A stretch of 7,465 bases of DNA from contig CAJAHC010000301.1 in the NCBI GenBank assembly GCA_903939355.1, positions 1-7,465 of the forward strand, in the 5' to 3' direction. The DNA comes from an uncultured Methylococcaceae bacterium. GTDB taxonomy: Bacteria > Pseudomonadota > Gammaproteobacteria > Methylococcales > Methylomonadaceae. The position numbers were made by a program, and so were the translations under genes. Shown here one piece after another: positions 1 through 6,549 of this stretch; within the stretch, counting starts at the first letter, position 1, and each line of letters starts with the position of its first letter. The notes under the pieces are model-generated. The model did no database searches and was not told where the DNA came from. It saw nothing but the letters and a program-made list of their open reading frames with translations.

Positions 1-1
1 G

Positions 2-127
2 CTTGAAGATTTAGTTGCTGCCGCAATTAATGATGCTGTCAACAAAGTAGCCAAACTGAAAAAAGAAAAAATGTCGGATGTAACGGCTGGCATCCCTTTA
101 CCTCCCGGATTTAATCTGCCGTTTTAA
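2..127 (+). CDS. ybaB: YbaB/EbfC nucleoid-associated protein, C-terminal end (partial)
   Basis: This is the last 41 codons of a gene that begins left of the window. The visible peptide starts [11 protein letters not shown], continues through a lysine-rich helix and ends in a [10 protein letters not shown] tail. That pattern ([12 protein letters not shown], then KEKM, then LPPGF.MPF) is the C-terminus of the YbaB/EbfC family, small dimeric DNA-binding proteins of the nucleoid. Position supports the call: ybaB directly precedes recR in most gammaproteobacteria, usually behind dnaX. The stop TAA at 125-127 is followed one base later by the recR ATG, so the two are surely co-transcribed and probably translationally coupled. 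The N-terminal part cannot be judged from this window. Confidence 0.93.
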   Translation, partial: LEDLVAAAINDAVNKVAKLKKEKMSDVTAGIPLPPGFNLPF

Positions 128-128
128 T

Positions 129-725
129 ATGCAAAGAAAAGGCTTGCTTGGGCAGCTAATACAAAATTTTTGCTGCTTGCCTGGTGTTGGTCCTAAATCA
201 GCACAACGTATGGCATTTTATCTGTTGCAGCGAGATCGTATTGGCGCGAAATTATTGGCGGATACATTATTACAAGCAATTAATAACATTCGACATTGCT
301 TACAGTGCCGGACACTTACTGAGGATGATCTTTGTGATATCTGCACTGACACTTCAAGAGATAACTCACTAATTTGCATAGTTGAAAGCCCTTCTGATGT
401 TTGGATTGTCGATCAAGCGACCGCATTTAAAGGTCGCTATTTTGTCCTGCATGGGCGACTATCCCCTCTCGATGGTATAGGTCCAGATGAGCTGGGCCTT
501 GACTTGTTGGAGTCACTACTTTCGAACGGAACTATTAAAGAACTTATCTTAGCGACCAACTCAACAGTCGAAGGTGAAGCCACTGCCTATTTTATTGCAG
601 AAGTCGCAAAAAAACATCAAGTTCAGGCCAGTAGAATAGCCCATGGGGTTCCAATGGGTGGTGAATTAGAATTTACTGACAGCGGTACACTTTCACATGC
701 TTTTAAAGGCCGAAATGAAATTTAA
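129..725 (+). CDS. recR: Recombination mediator protein RecR
   Basis: RecR works with RecO (and RecF) to load RecA onto SSB-coated single-stranded DNA during gap repair. At 198 aa it is close to the 201 aa of the E. coli protein. Domains in order: N-terminal helix-hairpin-helix with [15 protein letters not shown] at residues 16-30; a four-cysteine zinc site at C57, C60, C69 and C72; a Toprim domain from about residue 80 with IVESPSD (84-90), [18 protein letters not shown] (102-119) and TVEGEAT (146-152); and the C-terminal Walker-B-like [10 protein letters not shown] (172-181). All expected motifs are intact. The ATG is placed one base after the ybaB stop and gives an N-terminus aligning with other RecR proteins. 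There is no clear Shine-Dalgarno, which suggests coupling to ybaB translation. The stop overlaps the ribosome binding site of the next gene. Confidence 0.98.
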   Translation: MQRKGLLGQLIQNFCCLPGVGPKSAQRMAFYLLQRDRIGAKLLADTLLQAINNIRHCLQCRTLTEDDLCDICTDTSRDNSLICIVESPSDVWIVDQATAFKGRYFVLHGRLSPLDGIGPDELGLDLLESLLSNGTIKELILATNSTVEGEATAYFIAEVAKKHQVQASRIAHGVPMGGELEFTDSGTLSHAFKGRNEI

Positions 726-729
726 GGAG
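724..729 (+). promoter_or_regulatory. Strong Shine-Dalgarno (AAGGAG) for the HIT gene
   Basis: AAGGAG lies 5 bases before the ATG at 735 and shares its two A's with the recR stop codon TAA (723-725). It is the best ribosome binding site in the window, fixes the start of the HIT gene, and places the gene in the same operon as recR. Confidence 0.85.
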
Positions 730-734
730 CAAAG

Positions 735-1073
735 ATGACTCATTGTTTGTTTTGCAAAATGGTTTCAGGTGATATTAAACCAAATATAGTTTTCGAAGAC
801 GACAACATTCTTGCCTTTAGAGACATAAACCCACAAGCACCAGTTCATATCCTTATTATCCCCAAAGCTCATGTTGCTACCTTAGATGATCTTGATAATA
901 CTTTACTTGCCGGCCAATTGGTACAAACTGCTGTTCAGCTGGCTAAAGCCGAAGGCTTATCCGAGGAAGGTTATAGAACCGTCTTTAACTGCAACCAAAA
1001 AGGCGGTCAAGAGGTATACCATGTCCATCTACACTTACTAGGTGGCCGACAAATGACTTGGCCACCAGGTTAA
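735..1073 (+). CDS. hinT: HIT-family (HinT-like) purine nucleoside phosphoramidase
   Basis: This is a 112-aa histidine triad protein of the HINT branch, which hydrolyses adenosine or guanosine 5'-phosphoramidates and aminoacyl adenylates in the cytoplasm as a homodimer. The signature triad HVHLHLL is at residues 96-102 (H96, H98, H100; H98 is the expected nucleophile), preceded by the conserved GGQEVYH loop and followed by LLGGRQMTWPPG at the C-terminus. The N-terminus CLFCKMVSGDI (4-14) carries the C-x2-C pair that binds zinc in many bacterial members. FEDDNILAFRDINPQAPVHIL (20-40) is the usual nucleotide-binding strand region. Length fits the family (E. coli HinT is 119 aa). It starts 9 bp after recR, so it is probably the last gene of ybaB-recR-hinT. 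The cellular role of HinT is not settled in any bacterium, and the operon link with recR does not define it. Confidence 0.95.
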   Translation: MTHCLFCKMVSGDIKPNIVFEDDNILAFRDINPQAPVHILIIPKAHVATLDDLDNTLLAGQLVQTAVQLAKAEGLSEEGYRTVFNCNQKGGQEVYHVHLHLLGGRQMTWPPG

Positions 1074-1091
1074 AAACAAAGCGGCATATAA

Positions 1092-2108
1092 TCAATCAGT
1101 CATAGATTCCAATAATAACAACTGTTGCTCCAAAAATTCTGGTATACGTTGATCCAGCCAATAAATTGGCTTAAACGGTATATTGCCTGCTATAAATCCT
1201 ACATGCCCTCCCCCTTGAGTAATTTCCAACTGAATAGTAGCTGACAATTCATCTACATCGGGAAGAACTTTTTCGGTCATAAAGGGATCATCAACTGCCT
1301 GAATCAATAAAGTAGTAGTGATGGTTATCGACTTAAGGAATTGTCGAGAACTTGAACGCTGATAGTAGTCTTTGACGTCTTTAAAATTATGCAGTCTTGC
1401 AACTACCCGATCATCATATTGCCAAAATGACTCAATATCTGACAAATCTCCCAATTGATCAATTCGATTTGCCTCTTGAAACTTTCCAAGTCGCTCTAGG
1501 TGTCGTTGCTTTTCTTCGACGTGCTCTTTTAATTCACTGAGCAAGGTTTTTCGATATATTCTGGAAAAACCCGCATCCAGTTTTGTGGCACAAATACTTA
1601 ATACCAAAGGTACAGAAACAGCAATGGCGGCAAAAAGAGATAAGTTATTACCCTGTTCACCCAACCATTTTAATAAAACATTCCCACCCAACGAAAATCC
1701 AACAGCACCAATAGGAGTTTCTGGCTCCCGTTGACGTAACCATTGGTAAAGAAAATGAATGTCTTCCGTCTCACCTGAATGATAACAACGCGCCGAATAA
1801 TTTAATTCACCACTGCAACCACGAAAATTTAATGCGACACTGCGAAATCCTTTTAACAATAAAGCCTGTTGCAAGCCTCTAATATAAACAGACTGAGAAC
1901 TTCCGCTTAATCCATGCAATAAAATGATTAACGGCTGATTACCCTCTCCACACCAATCTATATCAATAAAATCATTATCAGGTGTCGTTAATCGCTCGCG
2001 CTTTAACTCAATTACCGCTAACGATTTTCGCATTAATGCGGGGTATATCGTTTGCAAGTGAGCGTTACTTAACCACCAAGCCGTTTTAAATTCAGTTTCG
2101 ATTAACAT
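1092..2108 (-). CDS. yheT: YheT-family alpha/beta hydrolase (putative esterase)
   Basis: At 338 aa this matches E. coli YheT (340 aa) over its whole length. Features in order: SNAHLQTIYP (14-23), the family's N-terminal motif; oxyanion strand LLHGLSGSSQS (63-73); NFRGCSGE (94-101); YHSGETED (109-116); nucleophile elbow GFSLGG (137-142) with Ser139; an acid residue in DDPF (D273 or D274); and the catalytic histidine H302 in GGHVGF. The triad is complete. The natural substrate of this family is unknown; a cytoplasmic carboxylic-ester hydrolase is the reasonable general call. No signal peptide is visible. The gene starts 40 bp after the trmL stop on the same strand, with only a weak Shine-Dalgarno (ACGAG very close to the ATG), so it is probably the distal gene of the glgP-trmL-yheT transcript. 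Its stop faces that of the HIT gene, 18 bp apart. Confidence 0.94.
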   Translation of the reverse strand: MLIETEFKTAWWLSNAHLQTIYPALMRKSLAVIELKRERLTTPDNDFIDIDWCGEGNQPLIILLHGLSGSSQSVYIRGLQQALLLKGFRSVALNFRGCSGELNYSARCYHSGETEDIHFLYQWLRQREPETPIGAVGFSLGGNVLLKWLGEQGNNLSLFAAIAVSVPLVLSICATKLDAGFSRIYRKTLLSELKEHVEEKQRHLERLGKFQEANRIDQLGDLSDIESFWQYDDRVVARLHNFKDVKDYYQRSSSRQFLKSITITTTLLIQAVDDPFMTEKVLPDVDELSATIQLEITQGGGHVGFIAGNIPFKPIYWLDQRIPEFLEQQLLLLESMTD

Positions 2109-2148
2109 AACTCGTAGAGTTTCTCGGATTAATCCTGCTTATTAAAAA

Positions 2149-2619
2149 CTACTTTATCAGCGCGCCAGCATAAGACAATTGTCGCCAAGCCTCATATAAG
2201 ACTATAGAGACGGTATTGGACAAGTTTAGGCTTCGACTTTCTGACTGCATAGGTAAATATAAACATCTATCTTCACCCATCTCCGAGAGAATATTAGCTG
2301 GAATACCCCTCGTTTCTGGCCCAAACAAAAAGGCATCCTCATCCTGAAAAGCTACATCACTCACTATTTTTTTAGCCTTAGTAGTTAATGCAAAAATACG
2401 CTCTGGCTTAACTGCGAGAATAAAAGCATCCAACGACGTGTGCTCTTTAACAGCCACCCACTCATGATAATCCAAACCCGCTCTGCGCAATTTTTTATCA
2501 TCTAACTGAAAACCCAACGGTTTAATTAAGTGAAGTTGCGCACCGGCATTTGCACATAAGCGGATTATATTACCGGTATTTGCCGGAATTTCAGGCTCAA
2601 ATAAAACAATATGGAACAT
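2149..2619 (-). CDS. trmL: tRNA (cytidine/uridine-34-2'-O)-methyltransferase TrmL (YibK)
   Basis: TrmL methylates the 2'-hydroxyl of the wobble nucleotide (position 34) of leucine tRNAs with S-adenosylmethionine, which helps codon-anticodon pairing. The protein is 156 aa, against 157 in E. coli, and consists of a bare SPOUT knot domain. SPOUT motifs are clear: EPEIPANTGNIIRLCANAG (8-26), with N14 and R20 at the usual conserved positions; LRRAGLDYHEW (44-54); FGPETRG (99-105); and the C-terminal knot SESRSLNLSNTVSIVLYEAW (126-145), which holds the SAM pocket. It lies 12 bp after the glgP stop. No Shine-Dalgarno of note precedes its ATG, consistent with reinitiation after glgP. Confidence 0.97.
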   Translation of the reverse strand: MFHIVLFEPEIPANTGNIIRLCANAGAQLHLIKPLGFQLDDKKLRRAGLDYHEWVAVKEHTSLDAFILAVKPERIFALTTKAKKIVSDVAFQDEDAFLFGPETRGIPANILSEMGEDRCLYLPMQSESRSLNLSNTVSIVLYEAWRQLSYAGALIK

Positions 2620-2631
2620 TATCAGTTATTG

Positions 2632-5130
2632 TTAATCAACACTGACTGGTGTGAGCTTCCACAATTCATTATTGTATTCAGTTATAGTTCTATCAGCAGA
2701 AAATTTGCCACTATTTGCACAATTTATAATACTCATTTTTGTCCATCGATCTTTATCTTTATAAGCTATTTCTACTCGTTTTTGAGCATCTACAAAGCTA
2801 CGAAAATCGGCAATAGTAACCCAAGGATCGTGCGGACTTTTTAAAGAACCGACTATACCATCAAAAATACCCTCTTCAAATTGGTTAAAATGTCCGGATT
2901 CCAAAAGATTGATCACTCTTTTAAGATCCTCATCTTGATTGATCATTGCAACCGGGTCATAGTGATGACGTAACTCTTCAACCTGATCTTCAGTCAAGCC
3001 AAAAAGGAAAAAATTGTCATCACCCACCTCTTCACGAATTTCAATATTAGCACCATCCAAAGTTCCAATAGTTAAGGCTCCATTCATCATAAATTTCATG
3101 TTACCAGTACCAGAAGCTTCTTTTCCTGCTGTTGAAATCTGTTCGGAAAGATCAGCGCCCGGGCAAATTTTTTCCATCCCGGAAACACGATAATTTGGTA
3201 AGAAAACAAGTTTTAATTTATCTCCCACATCTGGATCATGATCAATTACATCAGCAACATTATTGATTAATTTAATAATCCTCTTCGCCATAAAATAACC
3301 TGGGGCCGCTTTACCCCCGATTAAGACACACCGATCTGTCCAATTGGATGTGTCACCCCGCTTAATGCGGTCATAAAGATGGATTACATGCAGTACGTTT
3401 AACAACTGACGCTTATACTCATGAATACGCTTAACTTGCACATCAAACAAGGCATTAACGTTAACATCTATATCCAACTCCTGCTTTTTGTAATCAATAA
3501 GCTTTTGCTTGGCACCCTGCTGAACGCTATACCAGCGTTTACAAAATTCTTTATCGTCAACATAAAGTTCAAGTCTTTTTAATAAGGACAAATCCCTTAT
3601 CCAACCATCACCAATTGTTTCTGTAATTAACTCAGCTAACTCAGGATTACAAGCTGCTAACCAACGACGGGGGGTAACTCCATTCGTTTTATTATTAAAT
3701 TTCTTTGGCCATAACTCATAAAAACCATGAAATAAGCCCTGCTGTAATAATTTTGAATGTAATTCTGCAACCCCATTAACAGAATAACTGCCAACTATCG
3801 CCAAATAAGCCATCCTGACTTGCTGCTCAGCCCCCTCTTCTATCAAAGACATTCTAGCAATACGTGCTTTGTCTCCTGGCCAACGTGCAGAAACTTCCGC
3901 CAGAAAATGGGCGTTAATCTCAAAGATGATCTCCATTAATCGAGGCAACAACTGTTTGAACAGGGTAACAGACCAACGTTCAAGTGCTTCCGGCAACAGT
4001 GTATGGTTAGTATAAGCCATGGTATTACTGGTAATTGACCAAGCTTGATTCCAAGTCAAACCATGAATATCCATCAATAAACGCATTAATTCTGCCACGG
4101 CAATACTGGGATGGGTGTCATTTAATTGAAAACAATTTTTAGCTGTAAAATTAGTAAAATCATGCCCATGTCGACCTATCCAAAGTTCCAGTACATCCTG
4201 TAAACTGGCTGAGGCCAATAAATACTGTTGACGTAAGCGCAATGCTTTGCCATTTTCATTGGCATCATTCGGATAGAGCACCATAGTAATATTTTCAGCA
4301 ACATTTTTTGCCGCAACCGATTCAGCATAGTCACCAGCATTAAACTCTTTTAAATCAAATTCTTCCGTTGCTGTCGCTTTCCATAAACGCAACGTATTTA
4401 CTGTACCATTTTGATAACCTGGAATCGGCGTATCAAACGGAACTGCAAGTATATCGTGAGTGTCCACCCAACAGACTCGTGTATGTCCATTTTCATCAAT
4501 GTGTCTCTCTGTACGCCCACCAAACTTGATACGTTGGGTATATTCAAGTCGCTGTATCTCCCAAATATTACCATTACGAAGCCAATGATCAGGCTCTTCT
4601 ACCTGTTCACCATTAATAATGCTTTGAGAAAACATCCCATATTCATAACGTAAACCGTATCCCGTTACAGGGAGTTGTAACGTTGCACAACTATCTATAA
4701 AACAAGCAGCTAACCTCCCTAAACCGCCATTCCCAAGACCTGCATCAGCCTCGGTTTCAATTAACTCCTCAAGATCCAAACCTAGATCATACGCGGCTTG
4801 AGAAACGGCATCATGGACACCCAAATTCAACATCGCGTTACTAAGCGTTCTACCCATCAGAAATTCCATTGATAAATAATAGGCTTTTTTACAATCTTGC
4901 TGCTTGTAAGCGTTATAGGTTTTTTTCCAACGCTCCGTCAGTCGATCACTAATAACCAAGGACAAAGCCTCATAGACATAATGTACTGATTTACAACTTT
5001 CATCTCTACCCAGTCTGTGGCCATAATAGCGCTTAATGTCAGCTTCAATATCTTTTACAGTCATACCAAGATCAGGTAATAAAGAAATTGAATTGATCGG
5101 CTGGCTTTTTTTAAATCGTCTATGTGGCAT
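2632..5130 (-). CDS. glgP: Glycogen/starch/alpha-glucan phosphorylase (GlgP)
   Basis: This enzyme releases glucose-1-phosphate from the non-reducing ends of alpha-1,4-glucans using inorganic phosphate and pyridoxal phosphate. The 832-aa protein is slightly longer than E. coli GlgP (815) and MalP (797). Key sites are present: YYLSMEFLMGRTLSNAM (84-100); GLGNGGLGRLAACFIDS (131-147); YTNHTLLPEALERW (373-386) with active-site H376; TNGVTPRRW (482-490); VQVKRIHEYKRQ (564-575) carrying the phosphate-binding R568 and K573; and the pyridoxal site EASGTGNMKFMMN (671-683) with the Schiff-base lysine K679. Numbering runs one below rabbit muscle phosphorylase at each of these sites. The first ~22 residues are less conserved, so Met23 (codon 5062-5064) is an alternative start; neither has a strong Shine-Dalgarno. 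No other glycogen gene is in view. A hairpin sits 35 bp before the start codon. Confidence 0.97.
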   Translation of the reverse strand: MPHRRFKKSQPINSISLLPDLGMTVKDIEADIKRYYGHRLGRDESCKSVHYVYEALSLVISDRLTERWKKTYNAYKQQDCKKAYYLSMEFLMGRTLSNAMLNLGVHDAVSQAAYDLGLDLEELIETEADAGLGNGGLGRLAACFIDSCATLQLPVTGYGLRYEYGMFSQSIINGEQVEEPDHWLRNGNIWEIQRLEYTQRIKFGGRTERHIDENGHTRVCWVDTHDILAVPFDTPIPGYQNGTVNTLRLWKATATEEFDLKEFNAGDYAESVAAKNVAENITMVLYPNDANENGKALRLRQQYLLASASLQDVLELWIGRHGHDFTNFTAKNCFQLNDTHPSIAVAELMRLLMDIHGLTWNQAWSITSNTMAYTNHTLLPEALERWSVTLFKQLLPRLMEIIFEINAHFLAEVSARWPGDKARIARMSLIEEGAEQQVRMAYLAIVGSYSVNGVAELHSKLLQQGLFHGFYELWPKKFNNKTNGVTPRRWLAACNPELAELITETIGDGWIRDLSLLKRLELYVDDKEFCKRWYSVQQGAKQKLIDYKKQELDIDVNVNALFDVQVKRIHEYKRQLLNVLHVIHLYDRIKRGDTSNWTDRCVLIGGKAAPGYFMAKRIIKLINNVADVIDHDPDVGDKLKLVFLPNYRVSGMEKICPGADLSEQISTAGKEASGTGNMKFMMNGALTIGTLDGANIEIREEVGDDNFFLFGLTEDQVEELRHHYDPVAMINQDEDLKRVINLLESGHFNQFEEGIFDGIVGSLKSPHDPWVTIADFRSFVDAQKRVEIAYKDKDRWTKMSIINCANSGKFSADRTITEYNNELWKLTPVSVD

Positions 5131-5161
5131 AGTTTTCTAAATTAGTTATCTTTTAATCTGT

Positions 5162-5193
5162 AAAAATATTCTAGCCTATTAAGGCTAGAATAT
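5162..5193 (-). terminator. Perfect 12-bp hairpin with short U tract, upstream of glgP
   Basis: Positions 5166-5177 and 5182-5193 are perfect reverse complements (ATATTCTAGCCT / AGGCTAGAATAT) with a 4-base loop. On the minus strand the stem is followed by UUUU (complement of 5162-5165) and then A; on the plus strand no T run follows. This fits an intrinsic terminator for the DUF3301 gene, although with only four G-C pairs and a short U tract it is of moderate strength. It is 87 bp from the DUF3301 stop but only 35 bp from the glgP start. A leader attenuator or a palindromic protein-binding site for glgP control therefore remains possible. Confidence 0.6.
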
Positions 5194-5280
5194 CGCCCTT
5201 TAAAATTTATTTTATGGGTGCATCAAAGAGATAAAATCCCCATGTTGGCTCATACCTATTCAGTCAAACAAAACTGCATC

Positions 5281-5592
5281 TTACTCAATTCGGTAGGGAT
5301 CCATATAAACAGAATAAACCTGTCGACCCATCAATAAAACCTTGCCGTTATATCGCTCATTGCCGGTCGATGAAAACTCAAAAACAAATGATCGTTGTAA
5401 CCGTAACTTCTGCAAGCGATCTCTTTTTAACCTCATACTACTCAGAGCAACATAGTCATCCAACATTTGTACATCTATTAAACGACAACGAGCTATGGCT
5501 GCTTTAAGTGCAACTTCTTTTGCTTTCTGAGCGTTATGCCAGTAGCCATATAGCAAACACATAAAAACTATTAAAATGATATCATTTAGCAT
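5281..5592 (-). CDS. DUF3301 family small membrane-anchored protein
   Basis: This is a 103-aa protein of unknown function. It begins with one hydrophobic segment (residues about 4-18, DIILIVFMCLLYGYW), then a charged helical region (AQKAKEVALKAAIARCRLID, 21-40), then VQMLDDYVALSSMRLKRDR (41-59), a basic stretch RLQKLRLQRSFVFEFS and a C-terminal GKVLLMGRQVYSVYMDPYRIE. The layout of an N-terminal anchor, a conserved C-x(4,5)-VQxLDDxVAL core, then RxFxFEFSxxGxxRxxGxVxLxGR is what I recognise as DUF3301, found in gammaproteobacteria. The protein probably sits at the inner membrane with the C-terminal part in the cytoplasm (positive-inside, inferred). The ATG is the only sensible start, with a weak ribosome site. 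It is the first minus-strand gene of this cluster, separated from glgP by 150 bp containing the hairpin. No function can be given. Confidence 0.85.
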   Translation of the reverse strand: MLNDIILIVFMCLLYGYWHNAQKAKEVALKAAIARCRLIDVQMLDDYVALSSMRLKRDRLQKLRLQRSFVFEFSSTGNERYNGKVLLMGRQVYSVYMDPYRIE

Positions 5593-5792
5593 AATTTAGG
5601 ATTTGATTAAAACCACTTTGACCCACCCTACCGGAAATGTTTACGTCCTACCAAAATTCAAGCCTATTAATATGACTAAATTAAGTCTGAACCTATAACA
5701 TTCTTTAAATTAAGAGTCAGTTATGAATCTTAAATATTTTTTACTTAAACCAAAACAGGAATAGTAAGTTATAACAATGATGGAAAAACCTT
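5593..5792. other. Divergent intergenic region between DUF3301 and esterase genes
   Basis: These 200 AT-rich bases must hold the promoters of the DUF3301 gene (leftward) and the esterase gene (rightward), but I find no pair of -35/-10 boxes good enough to name. Three minor structures are visible. TAAATTAAG is repeated exactly at 5677-5685 and 5706-5714. A 13-codon ORF (MNLKYFLLKPKQE) runs 5723-5764 behind TAAGAG. A weak 6-bp inverted repeat, TTAAGA/TCTTAA (5710-5715 and 5728-5733), is followed by ATATTTTTT. The esterase start at 5793 has GGA at 5782-5784 as its likely ribosome site. Confidence 0.5.
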
Positions 5793-6461
5793 ATGGAAAT
5801 TAAATTAAGCACAATTGAAATCAAGCCAAAATCAATTCACAAGTATTCTTTAATTTGGCTACATGGACTTGGCGCAGATGGGCATGATTTCGAAGGTATA
5901 ATTCCCCAACTTCATTTGAATGCAGAAGCTAACATCCACTTTATTTTTCCCAATGCACCTATTCAGGCCGTTACGATTAATGCTGGAATGAAAATGCGCG
6001 CTTGGTACGATATTTTAGAAATGTCACTAAATCGTAAAGTCGATATACCTGGCATTTACCAATCGGTAAGCCTCCTGGAACAACTTATTAAGCAAGAAAT
6101 GACTAACGGCATACCATCCGAACATATTTTACTCGCTGGCTTTTCTCAAGGTGGCGTAATTGCTCTACATGCCGGCCTAAGTTTTACGCATAAACTGGCA
6201 GGAATTATCGCACTATCGACCTACTTTCCGACCATAGAAAAATTTCAAACTGAAATCTCAATCGCAAACCATAAAACCCCAATATTTATGGCTCATGGGA
6301 CAATGGATTCCATTGTAGCGATAGAATCAGGAAAATCAGTATTTAATACGCTGAATGACTTGCAATACCATATAGAATGGCATGAATATGTTATGGAGCA
6401 CTCAGTTTGCAAGGATGAAATAAACCATATTTCATCCTATATTAATGAGATTTTTTGTTAA
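5793..6461 (+). CDS. Carboxylesterase/phospholipase family alpha/beta hydrolase
   Basis: The 222-aa protein is of the phospholipase/carboxylesterase type, like Pseudomonas fluorescens carboxylesterase II (218 aa) and the acyl-protein thioesterases. The oxyanion motif LIWLHGLGADGHDF is at 20-33; FIFPNAPIQAVTINAGMKM (50-68) and RAWYDI (69-74) are the family's substrate-loop motifs; the nucleophile elbow is GFSQGG (116-121) with Ser118; IALSTYFP follows at 139-146; the acid is Asp172 in HGTMDSIV; the histidine is His203 in YVMEHSV. The triad is complete. The protein has no signal peptide and is probably cytoplasmic. Members hydrolyse short-chain esters, lysophospholipids or acyl thioesters, and the true substrate cannot be told from sequence. 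The gene stands alone: divergent from DUF3301 and closed by the strong terminator at 6504-6537. Start ATG is at 5793, with a GGA 8 bases upstream. Confidence 0.93.
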   Translation: MEIKLSTIEIKPKSIHKYSLIWLHGLGADGHDFEGIIPQLHLNAEANIHFIFPNAPIQAVTINAGMKMRAWYDILEMSLNRKVDIPGIYQSVSLLEQLIKQEMTNGIPSEHILLAGFSQGGVIALHAGLSFTHKLAGIIALSTYFPTIEKFQTEISIANHKTPIFMAHGTMDSIVAIESGKSVFNTLNDLQYHIEWHEYVMEHSVCKDEINHISSYINEIFC

Positions 6462-6503
6462 CTTAATGTAAGTGAATAAACTATACCACTTCTTAACGAA
6501 CAT

Positions 6504-6537
6504 AAAAAAGGGCGTGCTGATTAGACACGCCCTTTTT
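6504..6537. terminator. Strong bidirectional Rho-independent terminator
   Basis: Positions 6505-6516 (AAAAAGGGCGTG) pair perfectly with 6526-6537 (CACGCCCTTTTT) around a 9-base loop. The seven-pair GC-rich core is flanked by an A run (6504-6509) and a T run (6533-6537), so it yields a stem plus U tract on both strands. It sits between two converging genes, 42 bp after the esterase stop and 12 bp after the stop of the small membrane protein gene, and should end both transcripts. Confidence 0.93.
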
Positions 6538-6549
6538 CAAATCAGAAAC

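Noticed and set aside
184..372. 62-codon plus-strand open frame inside recR
   Set aside because: It lies fully within recR in another frame and resembles no family; the recR frame is unmistakable.
1041..1066. Inverted repeat GGTGGCC/GGCCACC at the 3' end of the HIT gene as a terminator
   Set aside because: No T run follows on either strand, and the bases encode the conserved GGRQMTWPPG end of HIT proteins, so the repeat may be a by-product of protein conservation.
2611..2844. 77-codon plus-strand open frame antisense to the glgP end and trmL start
   Set aside because: It is antisense to two well-conserved proteins, with no ribosome site and no recognisable domain.
4411..4653. 80-codon plus-strand open frame antisense to glgP
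   Set aside because: It is a shadow of the glgP coding frame with no independent coding signal.
5062..5064. Met23 of GlgP as the true start
   Set aside because: It is possible, because the first 22 residues are poorly conserved, but its upstream sequence has no better ribosome site than the ATG at 5128-5130, so the longer form was kept.
5173..5670. Identical 10-mer AGCCTATTAA at 5173-5182 and 5661-5670
   Set aside because: Only the first copy belongs to an inverted repeat; the second has no partner arm, and a short AT-rich 10-mer can recur by chance.
5770..5775. TATAAC as a -10 box for the esterase gene
   Set aside because: It has no acceptable -35 box at 16-18 bases, and a start near 5782 would remove the likely ribosome site.
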